64,000 bases of DNA. Origin: Bactrocera neohumeralis. Taxonomy: Eukaryota > Arthropoda > Insecta > Diptera > Tephritidae. The stretch spans positions 29,074,089 through 29,138,088 of the forward strand of contig NC_065922.1 in assembly GCF_024586455.1 (NCBI RefSeq), read 5' to 3'. Every line of letters begins with the position of its first letter. Within the stretch, counting starts at the first letter, position 1. A program made the position numbers and the translations under genes. Of the stretch, positions 33,170-45,359 are shown one piece after another. Under the pieces are notes generated by a model that did not search any database, was not told the DNA's origin, and was given only the letters and a program-made list of their open reading frames with translations.

Positions 33170-34480
33170 AATTGCTCTCTTTATATTTTCACGTTGTGAG
33201 ATTTCTTGCCGATGTGACAGCTTGCGCTCGTTGCCCATTGGTTAGCTACGATCTTTTGCCTATATGTGAGCTCAAGACTATGTGAGGGCAGATGTCAAGT
33301 GTTTCCTTTATATTCTCTAGTTCATGATATCGATGAGGGACAATATGGCTTCCATTATTGCCGGCACATAACGAACACTATGGCTTTCACAACACCATCA
33401 ATCTTCCCGCGTAGCACCAGAAGGAGCTTGGCAATCCTCTCGAGTTCACCATGGTCGATTTAGTCTTACATATGTACATGTGTTTTTCCGCTCTTTTGCG
33501 CAGATAAACTATTATAGTAGCAGTGGCTAAACATCTAGATTACCTGCGGAATAAATGCAATGAGTGCATAAATGGTCTGCAATAGTTTTTCTCAATGAGT
33601 TTAGAACTGGCTGAGCAAAAGACAGAAGTCTTGTAAAGGAAAGTCTCTAACCATATATATGGGAGTGTGAAACTCATTCACAGCCACAATTTGGGAGTAA
33701 TAATAGGTTCAAGTCTCAAATTTAAAGATCACTTAGAATACACTTCAGGTAAAGCGAATAAAATCCTAAACTCCTTATCAAGAATTATGGAAAATAAAGG
33801 CTGTGTGAGTTTTAGCCAGCGTTTATTACTCGCAAAGATAATGAAATCGGTTTTGTTATATGCGGCTCCAATATGGATCCAGGCGCTAAGCGCTAAAACA
33901 TATGCCGAACAAATAAGAACAGTGTACAATCTGTCCGCGCTGAGAGTTATCAGCGCTTTTCGAACAATATCGAAAGACGCTTCTGAAGTAATAGGCAGTA
34001 TGATGCCCATTGACATCCAGGGTGACGAATACGAGCGGGTATACAAATTATCAGAGCCGTCTATAGGAACCAAAATAGAAGAGATAGTCAAAAGCCTAAC
34101 AATATGACAGCAATGGTGGCAAACCTCCCTCAAAAGACGGTGGACCTACAGGCTGATACCGAACACCGACATTTATGGATCGACAGACGACAAGGGGTTC
34201 TGGATTTCCATCTAACACAAATACTAAGTGGACATGGGTGTTTTAGAAGCTATCTGTACAGATTCTGGCACGACATTAGTCCGAATTGTCTGACGTGTTC
34301 AGAGTGCGTTGAAGAGTCTTTTATAGAAAAACTTAAAACTACACTCGGTGGTGGTTGCACGGTGGAAAATTTCGCAACAGTTATGTGTCAGTCCACTGGC
34401 CAACTGGAAAGTTGTCAGCGAAGCGGCAACCTCAATCATGACAAGGCTGAGACATATACAGCAGAGTAGGCGTCCACCGG
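33170..34480 (+). pseudogene. R1-type LINE, C-terminal RT to 3' region
   Basis: DEGQYGFHYCRHITNTM near 33330 matches the R1-clade RT motif EDQYGFRxGRSTVDAI. The frame 33667-34107 carries NLGVIIGSSLKFKDHLEYTS (KYLGVxIDxxLxFxxHI), SLSRIMENKGC and LLLAKIMKSVLLYAAPIW, the RT thumb. It then has the post-RT segment AEQIRTVYNLSALRVISAFR. In shifted frames around 34104-34300 come WIDRRQGVLDFHLTQILSGH and GCFRSYLYRFWHDISPNCLT, with the CxxC of the C-terminal finger. The YADD catalytic box is not intact and much of the RT between 33480 and 33660 is lost. Confidence 0.85.
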
Positions 34481-34599
34481 TCCGTGGCAGAGAGGAGATT
34501 TGTGATTAAGTTAGATTTAGCGGATTGAACTTCCGTTCTCCGACTTTTAATGCTTTCCCTATTTTGAAAAAAAAAACAACATCTAGCGGGCGGAGTCTG

Positions 34600-34985
34600 T
34601 CAACAAACTGGTTCAAACGTACAGTATCACATATTAGTACAACAAGAAGATGTTGCAACTCCCTTCGGAGAGGAGTACATTTACTCCAATAGCATAGCTG
34701 CAAATACTGGCTTAAGCTGACAGTGCGCTCAAGACTTGTCACGGGTTGTTTGACATCTTTACCAATAGCATCAATACTTTGTTATTTAACTTGCTTGGTT
34801 TCCGGGTCATAGCAGACACACTGGAAAATGTAAAGCTAATGAATCAAAGAGGCCATGCTTACTCTATTTTTATCAGATAGCCGGTACGGACCCGGATTTT
34901 TATCCGGCCAAGGTCTGTCAACTCGGTACCATGCCTCGAAATAATTCAGGAATGTTTTCTGCCGCTACAAAAACAACAATAAACG
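34600..34985 (+). pseudogene. LINE RNase H fragment
   Basis: KLTVRSRLVTGCLTSLPIAS (normally SLTVRSGLVKECLxSLxxAS) near 34711-34770, then LVSGS near 34800 for VPGHSG. Same family as 31560-32290. Interrupted by stops. Confidence 0.7.
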
Positions 34986-35012
34986 CTAGTGCGGCTGCGA
35001 GATCCTTCTAGC

Positions 35013-35129
35013 TCTACCTAAGGTGGAAAGTAAGGGTACCTCTGAGCTCCTTACTCTTATTTAGGTTCATACTTCTACCTAAGGTACTAAGAGTACCTCT
35101 GGGCTCCTTACTCTTATTTAGGTTCATAA
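35013..35129. repeat. 61-bp direct tandem duplication
   Basis: Unit 1 (35013-35073) and unit 2 (35074-35129) share TCTACCTAAGGT, GTACCTCTGRGCTCCTTACT and CTTATTTAGGTTCATA with few changes. Each unit contains a near-palindromic CCTAAGGT...AGGTTC pair. Origin unknown. Confidence 0.85.
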
Positions 35130-36430
35130 TGGCGTCATGGTTGGCGTTCTGATTGAACAACGTGCAAAGGTTTACATTCGGTGTGGTTACATATCTTGGT
35201 GGATGCTAATTAGCAAAGCAGTATGGAAGCGAGATGATATCGCCTAGATACTCTTCTCTCAACTGTCCAGATTTTTGGAGGTACTCAGCTGGCGCAGTTG
35301 TTGAGTTTGGTTAGCCGACTTGTTGTGGGCTCACAGCTTGATCAATGAGCGATTAGTTATCCATATCTAGGAGTTTAGGAATCACAAAGAACTTACGATC
35401 ACAGCTGTCCGGGATCCCAAGTTTAATTTTGTTTCGAAGATCAGCCTTACGAGCAAATGTAACCTTAGTTCGGCTTCAAGGTTCTTTATAGCAAACAACG
35501 GTGCTAGAAAGAGCAAGCAAAGCGTTTTTCAAATGAAAGTTAGATGAATTCAATTTAGAGGAATGGGATGGTAAACCAACCCCACCTGTTTCTGACACTC
35601 CACTCAGTCGGTTAAAAAATTAAATTGATGTAACCCCTGCAGCCTGTAAGATCACCATTAAATAGGATATTAAAATACAAATATATATTTTAAAGAATGC
35701 CTTCAATTGCGCCAAAAACATTGCAGACCTCACTATTTTTCTCCTTTGGTAAAAAAAAATTACAGCATTCACTAATGAGTACAATTTGGCTAAATACTAA
35801 ATAAAGCGTTGCGGCCGCAGCGCAATCACAAATACCCGTGCAGTGTAACCTTAGACTTTTCTGCTAACAAATAGACTGTCTGTGTGTAAGCCCTCAAATG
35901 ATTTCCGTGACCTTTTAGGGACATTAACGAACGGCTGCATTTGTGACATAATCAACAGCGGCACCGATTTCCAGGCAGTCATACAAATACATATGCACAT
36001 CTAGCATAATCTTTCGTGCTTAGTGTTTATGGCAGCAGCAGCTGCTATCACCTACTAATACACACTGCATTTGTGAAATTCTGCGTGTTAATAAGCGTAA
36101 TTACAGCAACTAGTCGCTAATGCGCGGTAGTTGTGGATGAAGTGCGCTCAACTATGTATGTACGTGTGTGGGCATGTTAATTGACAACAGTGAGTTGCAA
36201 TACACAAACACACACACACGAATACGGATGTGTGGAAATGCACTTGTGTGAACAAATATTTATGAGTCGGTTTGTGAGTACGGCAACGCGGTTGCTTTAT
36301 TGTTATTGCTTTGTACGCTTGTATATATGTCTCAATGTATGTGTGTGTATTAGGGAGGAAGAAAATATCGACCGAAATGCAAAAAGTCAAGAAAAAATGT
36401 TAATTACGTTTATACCAAAAGTAGCATACC
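35130..36430. other. probable host spacer with microsatellites
   Basis: No gene or transposon recognised. A CA/TG microsatellite lies at about 36205-36220. GC-richer single-copy sequence lies around 35800-36150. Confidence 0.4.
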
Positions 36431-37098
36431 CTTCATATAAAGAAATTTCCATATAAGCACTCGATTTTCATCGTTCAGTTTGTATGGCAGCTATGTGCAA
36501 TAGTTGGCCGACTAGGAAAATTTTTCAGAGATTATGGCGTTGCTTCTTAGAAAAACTCATGCCAAATTTTGTGAAGATATCTTGTCAAATAAAAAAGTTT
36601 TTCTTAGAAGGACTTAATACCGATTATTCAGTTTGTATGACAGCTATATGTTATAGTGGTCCGATCTGAAAAATTTCTTCCGATATCTTAGCATTTTCTT
36701 GTATAAGAATTAATGCGAAATTTTGTGAAGATTTCTTCTATAATAAAAAAGTTTTTCATACAATAACTTACTTTAGAACGATCGATTTGTATGGCAGCTA
36801 GTTGATGTGGTAGTCGGAACTGGAAATTTTTTTAGGATTATATTATGGCCTTGGGTAATAATCCATGCCAAATATAGTGAAGATATATTGTCAAATAAAA
36901 AAGTTTTTCATACAAGATTTGAGTTGGATCGGTCAGTTTGTATGGCAGCTATATGCTATAGTGATCTGATGTTGGTGATTCCGACAAATGAGCAAGTCTT
37001 TGGTGAGGAAAAAATATGTGAAAAATTTCAGATCGATATCTGAAAAACTGAGGGATAAGTTCGCCAGAAAAAAGTTAAGGCCTTTTGTGGATCACCCT
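36431..37098 (-). repeat. fly interspersed tandem repeat, four units, minus orientation
   Basis: The block around 'gtatggcagctat' recurs at about 36490, 36643, 36797 and 36958, with unit lengths of 153, 154 and 161 bp. Each unit also has 'caaataaaaaagtttttcat'-type and 'gtgaagatatcttgtc'-type sequence. The right end meets GATCACCCTAA, the same terminus motif as the foldback element at 6201. Confidence 0.85.
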
Positions 37099-38596
37099 AA
37101 TGTGTATACATATAAGTATGTACGAAAGTATATATGTATGTGAGTTGCAGTCTGTAATTGCAGTCACCTTGTGCTGTTTACTGCACATGCAAATCGGAAT
37201 CCAAATATCTATGCTCGTTGTTATTGTTGCTGTTGTAACTGCTACGCTTGAAATTGTCATTGTGATTTAGTTTATTTTAATTAAAAGCTCTAAGCACAAT
37301 CTCATTGCATTTGCAGCACACGTGTGAGGTGTTTATGCCCTTCCTCCGTCCTTAACTCACACATACACGCACACGCTCTAACTATCATCTCATATGATTG
37401 ACATTACGTATACGCCATGGCGTATAATGTAAATAATTCTATTTTGAAAACAGATTTTTCAACTCACACACACACACACACATTTACATACAACTGCATA
37501 TTTGTAGAGACACATTTGACCTTTAGCAATGTGTTTGTATTCCTCTGTTTATTTGCATTAGTAGGTGTTTGCTGCGTCGCTGCCTCCGTTTGTCTAATGG
37601 CGCATGCAGCGCAATTACGCGCATTTTACGCATCACAACAAATGATAAATGTCAAAAGTGAAATTCGCAAATAAATGACAGCCGCGCGGAATTTTAATGG
37701 TTTGCCGTTAATTTCATCTGCATTGCAGCGTTCACAATTAGTTTCGCAACGCAGGGAAAATATTAATTTGTCGAAGAAGGTTATTCGTAATTAAAAGCGG
37801 AAAATCTCGTGTGCATAAGTGTGAGAACTGCATTCTTCGCGGTAATTCACTTTGTAAATGGAATTTTTAATTTATGGCCTTAACTTCCGGTTTTTGGAAT
37901 TTTGTAGTCCTTAAAAATCATATTTGTATTCTTGAAAAGGATATATTTAAATTAACTGCAACAAAACGCAGCAGCGCAATGAAATTAAGACATGATCGCA
38001 ATATGAAAAGCCTCAAAACCGTTACGTGAAATCTGGCCCAATTTGAATATTGAATTCGTCCTCCAATGGAACGAAACGAGAAGTTAGAGTGTTGCCAATT
38101 GTTTTAAATTATAAAGCAAAAATAATAAAAAATGTTAACTCCGGCTGCTATAAACCAAAATTTCTAATATCATAAATGGTATTCAAATATCTTTAACATA
38201 ATTTTGATCGGTGTATGACACATACATATACATATATTATACTCGTATATGATAAAGTGAACGGATCAGCACAATTTCTTCGGAGATTATACCTTTTTCT
38301 AGCCCAATATCAAGTGCCAACAATATCTTCAATAGCGAGGACGGAAACCTTTTCCGATCAGCGGCTTATGGTAAGGTGTATCTTTAACGAGGACAATAAC
38401 TTTTCAACATGTCAATGACCTTTGTTTAATGACCTCATTGCTTACATTTAGCAAGGACAACCACCCTTCAGGAGTCAATAATCTTTATTGAAGCCCATGC
38501 TCCCTTTGCTTTTCTTTAGCGCGGCAAAAAACACGCCTGCGACCAATGGACTTGTGGTTGTTGACTGCGCTAAGGGTTTTTGACCATACCTATATA
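37099..38596. other. probable host spacer with CA microsatellite
   Basis: CA repeat at about 37464-37482, and a short piece of the fly tandem repeat near 38200-38300 ('cttcggagattata'). The frame 37417-37674 has a hydrophobic stretch but also encodes the CA repeat. No family is recognised. Confidence 0.4.
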
Positions 38597-39892
38597 CAAG
38601 GTGTATTCCAACGTAAACAAGACTTTTAAAAACAAAAAACAGAACAATTTATTTTATTCAAAATAGTCTCCTTCTGCTTCAATACAGCTTTTCGCATGGT
38701 CCAAAAGCATGTCGAACTAGTGTTTTAGCTCGTTGGCCGGTATGGCCGCCAGTATGCCGGTGCAAGCCTTTTGAATGGCCTCTACGTCTGCATAGCGCTT
38801 TCCTTTCATGGGCAAATGCATTTTTCCGAAAAGAAAGAAGTCGCACGGTGCCATATCAGGTGAATACGAGGAGTGGTTAATGGTTAAAATGTGTTTTTGG
38901 TCAAAAAATCGGTCACAAGCGTCGGTCGATGAGACGGCGCATTGTCGTGCAACAAACGCCAACTTTCACCTTCGCGATATTCGGACCAAACGCGTCGAAT
39001 CCGGCGCACCAAACGCTTCAAAACTCCAAGGTAGAATACCGCATTAACATTTTGGCCCAGGCGGAACAAATTCTTTGTGGACAATACCCTTGGAATCATA
39101 AAAACAAATCAGCGTTGCCTTCACTTTTGACTTCGGCATGTGCGATTTTTTGGCTTTCCACTCGTCCGGTGCCTTCCATTCAGCACTCTGACGTTTCGTT
39201 TCGGGATCATATTGGAAACACCGCGTTTCGTCATCACTCACAATATTGTAAAGGAAGTTTTTGTACTTTTTCACCTTTTTATTGATGTCCTTCGAATGTT
39301 GGATTCTGAGCAATTTTTGGTCGTCAGGCAATTTGTGCGGAACAAACCGTGCACACACCTTTCGTAAGCCCAAATGTTTGGTAAAAATACGATCAATCGA
39401 TGTTTTGGAGATGTTCAATTCCATTTCCACGAATTTCAATGATGATATCGACTGATTTTTGATGAATTCACCCACAGTTTCGATGAAGTTTCCGGTGATC
39501 ACGGATTTTGTTTGCCCACATGTTGATCGTCATTTATGTCCTCACGACTACTTTGGAAACGTTGAAACCACTCGTGCACTCTGCTACGGGATAGGTAATC
39601 ATCGCCATAAACTTTTTTCATCAACTGAAACGTTTCGGTAAAAGTTTTATCAATTTTAAAATAAAATTTAATGTTGGCTCTTTGTTTGAAGCTTATTTTC
39701 GCACCGAAAACACAAACATACTGACACTTAAAACGCAATAACTTCACTTCCAATCCAATTTCAATGAAATGTCATGCTTCTCACTGGACAATCGATAAAG
39801 ATAGGAGATTCTAACGCACTAGTCGACACATATATGGCATCACTAGGGGGCGCTAGATTCAAAAAGTCGTGTTTACTTTGGAACGCACCTTG
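38597..39892 (-). mobile_element. near full-length mariner (DD34D) with both ends, transposase broken
   Basis: This 1296-bp element has TA at both flanks (38595-38596, 39893-39894) and inverted ends CAAGGTGYRTTCCAAMGTAA. Minus-strand pieces, N to C: FGAKISFKQRANIKFYFKID, SRVHEWFQRFQSSREDINDD, LKFVEMELNISKTSIDRIFT, VSDDETRCFQYDPETKRQSA (first catalytic Asp, with TGDETW changed), LLHDNAPSHRPTLVTDFLTK (second Asp), and SSYSPDMAPCDFFLFGKMHL (third Asp). The last two Asp are 34 residues apart once a frameshift near 38895 is allowed for. Other lesions: frameshifts near 39500 and 39050, and a stop near 38715 (ELKH-stop). The copy at 23507 is intact at three of these sites. The TTAA at 39728-39731 is the empty counterpart of the piggyBac target. 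Confidence 0.93.
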
Positions 39893-41264
39893 TAGTTCTA
39901 ACTTTTCCATAAGTTCAGATATTTTCGACGATAATCAGATAATCGTATGAGATTAGTTTTAAAAATATCTCTTCATTTAGTCGTTTTCTTTAATACGTTA
40001 TTATCAAAAACTGTGATTGATAATTAATTATATTTATCGAATGTATGCATTTTAAAAAAATTTCGTATTCATTGATGAGAAAAGGTTTCGTTAAGAAGTA
40101 GGAGAGGAAGAATCTGAGTACGTATAAAATCCCTTACTAGTCGCCCATTTTCATAGTCACTAATTGGGTATTATTCCACTAGTTTCTCACAGTGTAGTTC
40201 AACAAATATGATACTCTCTCCTCTTCAACTCAACAACTGAATATGCAGTAGATTTGGCATCTGAAATTATTAATATAGGCGCCATTAATGGTCGAACCAG
40301 CAATTTTTTCGAAAATGTAGAGGCTGTGCTGATAGCTGAAAAAACTGCAGACCCTATTTCGAAGGCAACTTAAATTTTTTTTGCTAAAAGTATTGATCCT
40401 AGACCTGAATTATTCATTGGCAACCACTGTATCTGCTAGCAGCATGGTTACACTAAATTCAAATTTAATATTTCGGTGAATTCGGTGAGTATTGTGTTCA
40501 TAGTTAAAATTAATGTTTTAAAAAATGCTTTTCAAAATGTGCTGACGCTCTTTTAGTTGGCATTAACCAAAATGGTAACCAAAATAATTTTAATAACATA
40601 AAGGGGGTGTTACTGGAGGCACAGGATTTGTGATTCGAATGAAAGACAGAAGAATTAAAGAAATAGTTGAAAGTATGGCTTTCTAAGTTCAAATTTAATG
40701 TCATTTAGTATTCGCATAGATTTTCAGTCATAAAGCCAAAGGAATAGCGTCTTACTGAGACCATTCTGTTGGTCTAATATTGTATCCCTAAGATATCAGT
40801 TGATAGTTTCCAGTTGAAAACTTTTAAAAGTCACGCCAAAAGATTACGAAGATTAGCTTGCCAACGAATTAACAAATAAATTTCCAAGATTTCAAAAAGC
40901 TGTTTTGAAAACGAAAATGGTCTAAAGATCAGTTTGCCAAAGTTCACGAAATTTAACTGGAAGTGATTTCAAAAAGCTGTTTTCAAAACCAACAAAAATG
41001 GACGTCGAAGATCGGCATATCAGAGTTCCACGGAATCGAGATTCCCAACCAATCGGATAAAAAGAGGAGCAGTAGAAAGGCAGCTGTACTCGAAGTGAAA
41101 CAGTGGGCCCGAAACGACCGACAAAAAGGCAAATTCCCAAATGCAAATCCTCAGGATTCGAGTGACGTAATAGTATTTAATCGATGGCACTAATTGCCCG
41201 TACCCTCTAAGACAAATTACGCAAGATAAATGGAAAGCGGAGCCGCGAAAAATGCCAAATGCTG
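39893..41264. other. spacer with a degenerate tandem duplication
   Basis: At about 40890-41035 the phrase GATTTCAAAAAGCTGTTTT occurs twice, 77 bp apart. Diverged neighbouring sequence (gatca/gatcg, 'ccaaagttcacgaa'/'cagagttccacggaa') shows an old duplication. The basic frame 40963-41193 may be a decayed LINE ORF1 piece belonging with the fragment that follows, but it shows no motif. Nothing else is recognised. Confidence 0.35.
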
Positions 41265-41957
41265 GAATCTATTGCTCTGAGCTGGTTTTCAGACGGCCCT
41301 CCAAGTTTCCGGAACACTGCAGTATCTTCCATGAGAAAGTGTTAGAGGTCAAAAATCGTTCTACTTACGTCAGAGAATGTCCTTAAAAGCGTAGAGCTAA
41401 TAGATATAGTAGCTAGAGTATTGAGAAATTTTTGGCAGTCGACCGAGTATAGGGAAAACGATATACCATGAAACCCCCGAAAGGGCTGACATATGGATCA
41501 AGATTTGATACCTTAATTACATGCAAGCTCTCCAAGATCCTCTCTGATACCCTTTATACTCACACGGTCACGAAAGAACGGTTGATGATCTAATGATATG
41601 TCCCAGCTTCTCGGCATCACATAAGAGCCGGATGGGCAGCAGTAACGACAATAAATACAAAAAATGCAGGGAAGTAGGCATGAGAGAGACGCTGGAACAA
41701 CTTCTATGTTTCTGTACAAACTTATCTGGTACTTGTCTTAGATATCTAGGAGCCTCGCAGTTCAAGAGAGATAGAGAGAGTATAAGGTATCAGAATTAGA
41801 TACCAAGTCTCTAATAAACTTCGTGGGAAGCGTTGACCTCCTGTATGCTGAATATTTAAGCTCGAATAAAACTGAACCTCCATCGGATATTACTAAGCTG
41901 CTATAGGTCTACTATATGTGCGGCATGACAGCCGGTCACTATAACCTAACCTAAGCT
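41265..41957 (+). pseudogene. LINE 3' end (RNase H to 3' UTR)
   Basis: RRPSKFPEHCSIFHEKVLEV near 41291 is the start of an RNase H domain (RLPxxCSVFQAEVxAI). After decay, the frame at 41593-41799 shows KKCREVGMRETLEQLLCFC, the cysteine/histidine-rich C-terminal signature, then LSGTCLRYLGASQF. The coding tail LINFVGSVDLLYAEYLS lies near 41815-41865. The 3' UTR has TAGGTCTACTATATG and ends CACTATAACCTAACCTAAG near 41955. The matching 3' end at 62900-63160 helps define the family. Confidence 0.8.
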
Positions 41958-43519
41958 AAAATCTGTTTTGCTCTTAACTATACAAATATTTAAACCTCTA
42001 AAAAATCACCCTATATAAAACATTTTGCACACGTTAACGCATTTAGACAATTACAACGGTTTTCCAGCAACTTCGCTTATGCAAATATTTCAACCGCGAA
42101 TTAGGCTTAATTACAATGTATGATTTAATGACTTTGGTGTAATTCAACGGGCAGACAGCACACGGCAGCCAAGGCGGCTCCTCTGTGTGGTGGTATATTG
42201 TTCAACGGGCCATTTTTATAGCACGAATTGCTCATCAAAATGCAAATTTCTTCAATGCCTCGGCAAAATTTAAATTGAAATTAAAATTTTTGTGTGAAAT
42301 AAATAAATGATAATGAGGTTTTCGGTGTTGAGTGCTGTTACAACGCCAACGACATGCTAATGAATTACGAATTACTGCAAAGGGAAGGAGACGCTGACAG
42401 CTGGACGCAATAAAAGCGGCGCTCATGTAAGCCAGCAGAGTTGCTACGCAAGTATTTTTATTCGTAGCAACAAATAGCTAGCATAAATATGCAGTTAAGT
42501 GGTTGTGAGTAACCATTCGAGGTGGGAATAATAATGAATACTCGAAGAACTAATGAAGATTACCAACGGCACACTTTCGTAGGCGAAGCTAGAAATTTGA
42601 AAGCTAAGCAACCAATATATTTGTGCTTGGTTGGCTAGCTGTGGTTGCTCTTGCTTGCTACGCTGTTTTCAAGCCGAAATTTAGATGCTCATTATTAACA
42701 GTCTAATCGCAATTTACGCTTCTGCTCAATTTAGCGGCAACACCAGCAGCTCTCCCAAAAACCAACAGCAACAATACAAATCACAAAAGCAAATAAGCTA
42801 AGAAACTTAGACAGCAGCAGCAAGTGCGGATGCTAATAAAAATTAATAAAACGACCGGAGCGTAGACTGAGAGTGATAGAGGCAAGTAGCAGATAAGTTT
42901 GACCATGAAGTGGCCAGACATATTGCGGTATATAATTGTTTGTGAATATAAATGTGCTTTGATGTGGCTAAGCTTTAATTGCTGACGTTAATGTGTGTTG
43001 GCCATAGCGTATACGCAACGTCGTCAAACAATTACAGTGAGTTTAATTCGTTTTTTTTTGGTCGCATATTGGAAATTTCTTTAAGTTGTATATTATATAC
43101 TAAGCTGAGATTGTGCTGAGCAGTACAATAGTTTTCTATTGATCAAATCTGTCGTAGCTGAATGAGAGGTTCAGCGTTTTTCAGCCTCTTTTACAAGCCA
43201 CAACATTTTGGTGAGGTTAGTGTTATTATAATGGAAGAAAGGAGTCAAATGAGACAACTTCATAGACATTTCCATTTGAAAGCTATACAAACAATTTAGA
43301 AGACCGATACTATATTACCTACCTAATGGATATTTCACCCACCATAAAGTCTAAAATGACACCACGTAGACTTTTGATGGTTACATAAGTTTTATAGAAT
43401 CTTTCCGTAGAACCAAACTGTGCGCCTAAATAAGCTTTTTTGTGAAAAGTAGATTTCCTTTTACTGAGAAATGTGGTTTGAGTTATTTTAAAGCTCTGTA
43501 AAGCCAGGAATTATTTTTA
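41958..43519. other. probable host spacer
   Basis: No transposon recognised. At 42060-42430 there is less repetitive, single-copy sequence with ATTA cores and TTTTTATAGCACGA. A poly-T lies at 43050. It could be intron or enhancer, but nothing is decisive. Confidence 0.4.
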
Positions 43520-43521
43520 TA

Positions 43522-43825
43522 CCTCTGATCAAATTTGACCCGGACTGACGGAAACCCAGAATATTTTATCATATTTTAATTAAATATTTATTATCGACTT
43601 AAAAAATGCTCCTGTGCCAATACAAGCAAGCCAGCGCTTAATCGAGTATTTCATACCACTGTTATAAGCCTCGGCTGGAGCTGCCTTCAGTACCTAGGAA
43701 TACCTGTCGACACAGCTGCATGTCGAAATGATGACCGATGAAGAGGAAACTGTAGCTTTAATTTACTGTGACAACATTACCGTTCCGCCATTCGACCAAG
43801 ATGAGTTGAAACCAGCCCTAAGGTA
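43522..43825 (-). pseudogene. mariner 3' end fragment
   Basis: The terminus CCTCTGATCAAATTTGACCC follows TA at 43520-43521 and matches the ends at 3706 and 9547. On the minus strand, VLKAAPAEAYNSGMKYSIKR and WLACIGTGAFF read as the mariner C-terminus (LKxIPAExYxxCMENWxxRWxxCIxxxGAYFE). Upstream, FRHSTK and VTTLPFR are unclear. The opposite terminus is not present. Confidence 0.75.
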
Positions 43826-44025
43826 GCAAGCATATAAATATCCTCATTTCAGTAGCCAATTGATAGAGTAGTACCTACTATGGCCAGTTCATCTGCTTCA
43901 CAATTCCCAGGGTTATAACTACAACCATAATAATCTAAAGCAGAGTACCAGAGTCTTAATAATATAATATTACCCGGTTACCTCTGACTTGATCTCTCTA
44001 GCTTCTTTGCGGCATATGATATCTC
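43826..44025 (-). pseudogene. LINE RNase H fragment, minus strand
   Basis: In the minus-strand frame GNCEADELAIVGTTLSIGY (normally GNExADELAR+GTTLxLS) near 43830-43900 follows a decayed NPGN for VPGHSGxxGN. Upstream, the minus strand reads LLRLWYSAL. It abuts the mariner fragment. Orientation is opposite to most LINE fragments here. Confidence 0.65.
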
Positions 44026-45359
44026 AGACCACACATTAAGTTTATCTACGTGACCTGCGGCCTTCATAATCTCCTTGAATCTATCTGATCTAACACCACA
44101 TCCTTCAACCGAGCATCGTTAACTGCAACTGATTAACAGTTTTCCCGATTACTCTGCAGCTCCGGTGAATCGCCAATGCTTAAGCAGTGATTGACATTTC
44201 TGAGCATCGGGTTTAGTGATGATTGAATCTGATGACTGGTGTCGGTCGTGCTTCGCAGAAAATTTTTAATTAAATTGACAACAAAATCAAACAAACAAAG
44301 CAAAGAGAAATGACGCTCGTAAATACACACAGACATACACACACACACAAACAATAAACAAGACCTTGAGACGGCTGCGAGCTCTGGATGTTGTCTCTGT
44401 TGAGTCAGCGTCTGTCGGCGGCAATGCGGGCGCGATTGTATAGACTTCACACAGCGCTGCCAAGCCAAGCGATAACACTTTCCGTATACGCCACCACAAA
44501 TTGTAAATATAATTTTGTCGCCTCTAATCCTTTTTGAAGGATTAAAGTGTTGAACGAATCAGAAATGAAGTACAAAGAGATGAGAAATTGAATGAAAGAT
44601 TAAAATTTACCCAACGTTGTGTGTTCAGACACAACAAACTGCGTTGGATTGAAGCGAAAACAACAATCAGGAGCGATTGTTGATGAAGAATCAGAACCGC
44701 AAGAGATTGTAAACAAAACCGTTAGCAGCAAATGCCATAAGCCAATTGCGTTGGCGACGAAATCCAAGTAAATGAATTTACGGGATAAAAAGTAAGCAAG
44801 CGGTAAGAATAGGTAAGGCGATGTAATGAATTCTGCGCAAAGGTAGAAAATCAAAGTAAAAGAATTATAGTAAGAAAAGTGGTAGCGAAGAATAAACAAG
44901 GCACCCGCGGTAGGGCAACCCTTTTTCTTGCTTTCTGATTATGTACATTTAATAAAAAGGTCTTAGTTCTAGGTAAAAATATATCTGGAGCAATGAATAC
45001 AATTATATACAAGTACAAAAATAGAACTTAGAAACTACTTTGTCAATAGAAAGCTAAAGCTAGTCTAAAAGCTTTTGAGGTACTATAAAGCTTTAGTGTT
45101 TCCAACACTATCTTAAAGTTGCTTCGTTATTTGAAATGTTGTGAGTTTTTATAAAAAAAAATATAATTTTCTAATTTATTGCGTAGAATAACAGGTTATT
45201 GTTCATATATTAGATAGAGATTGAAGTGGTCTATCGTTTGAACTTTTTCCTATAGCCAATATTACCAAGAAAATTTACTTTGAAAAGAGATTTAAATACT
45301 TATTGGATAAGAAAAATGTATGCGATGACTCCATCCTCGAGAAGTAGCTTCCTTGGAAC
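44026..45359. other. spacer without a supported gene
   Basis: CA microsatellite at about 44328-44352. A minus-strand frame (44499-44287) looks signal-peptide-like but lacks an ATG and has a stop just upstream, so it is not called. The rest shows nothing. Confidence 0.4.

Noticed and set aside
44287..44499. Minus-strand frame with a signal-peptide-like start (WWRIRKVLSLGLAALCE)
   Set aside because: It begins at TTG rather than ATG, has a TAG about 10 codons upstream in frame, and runs into a CA-microsatellite-encoded Cys/Val stretch. No splice acceptor was convincing.
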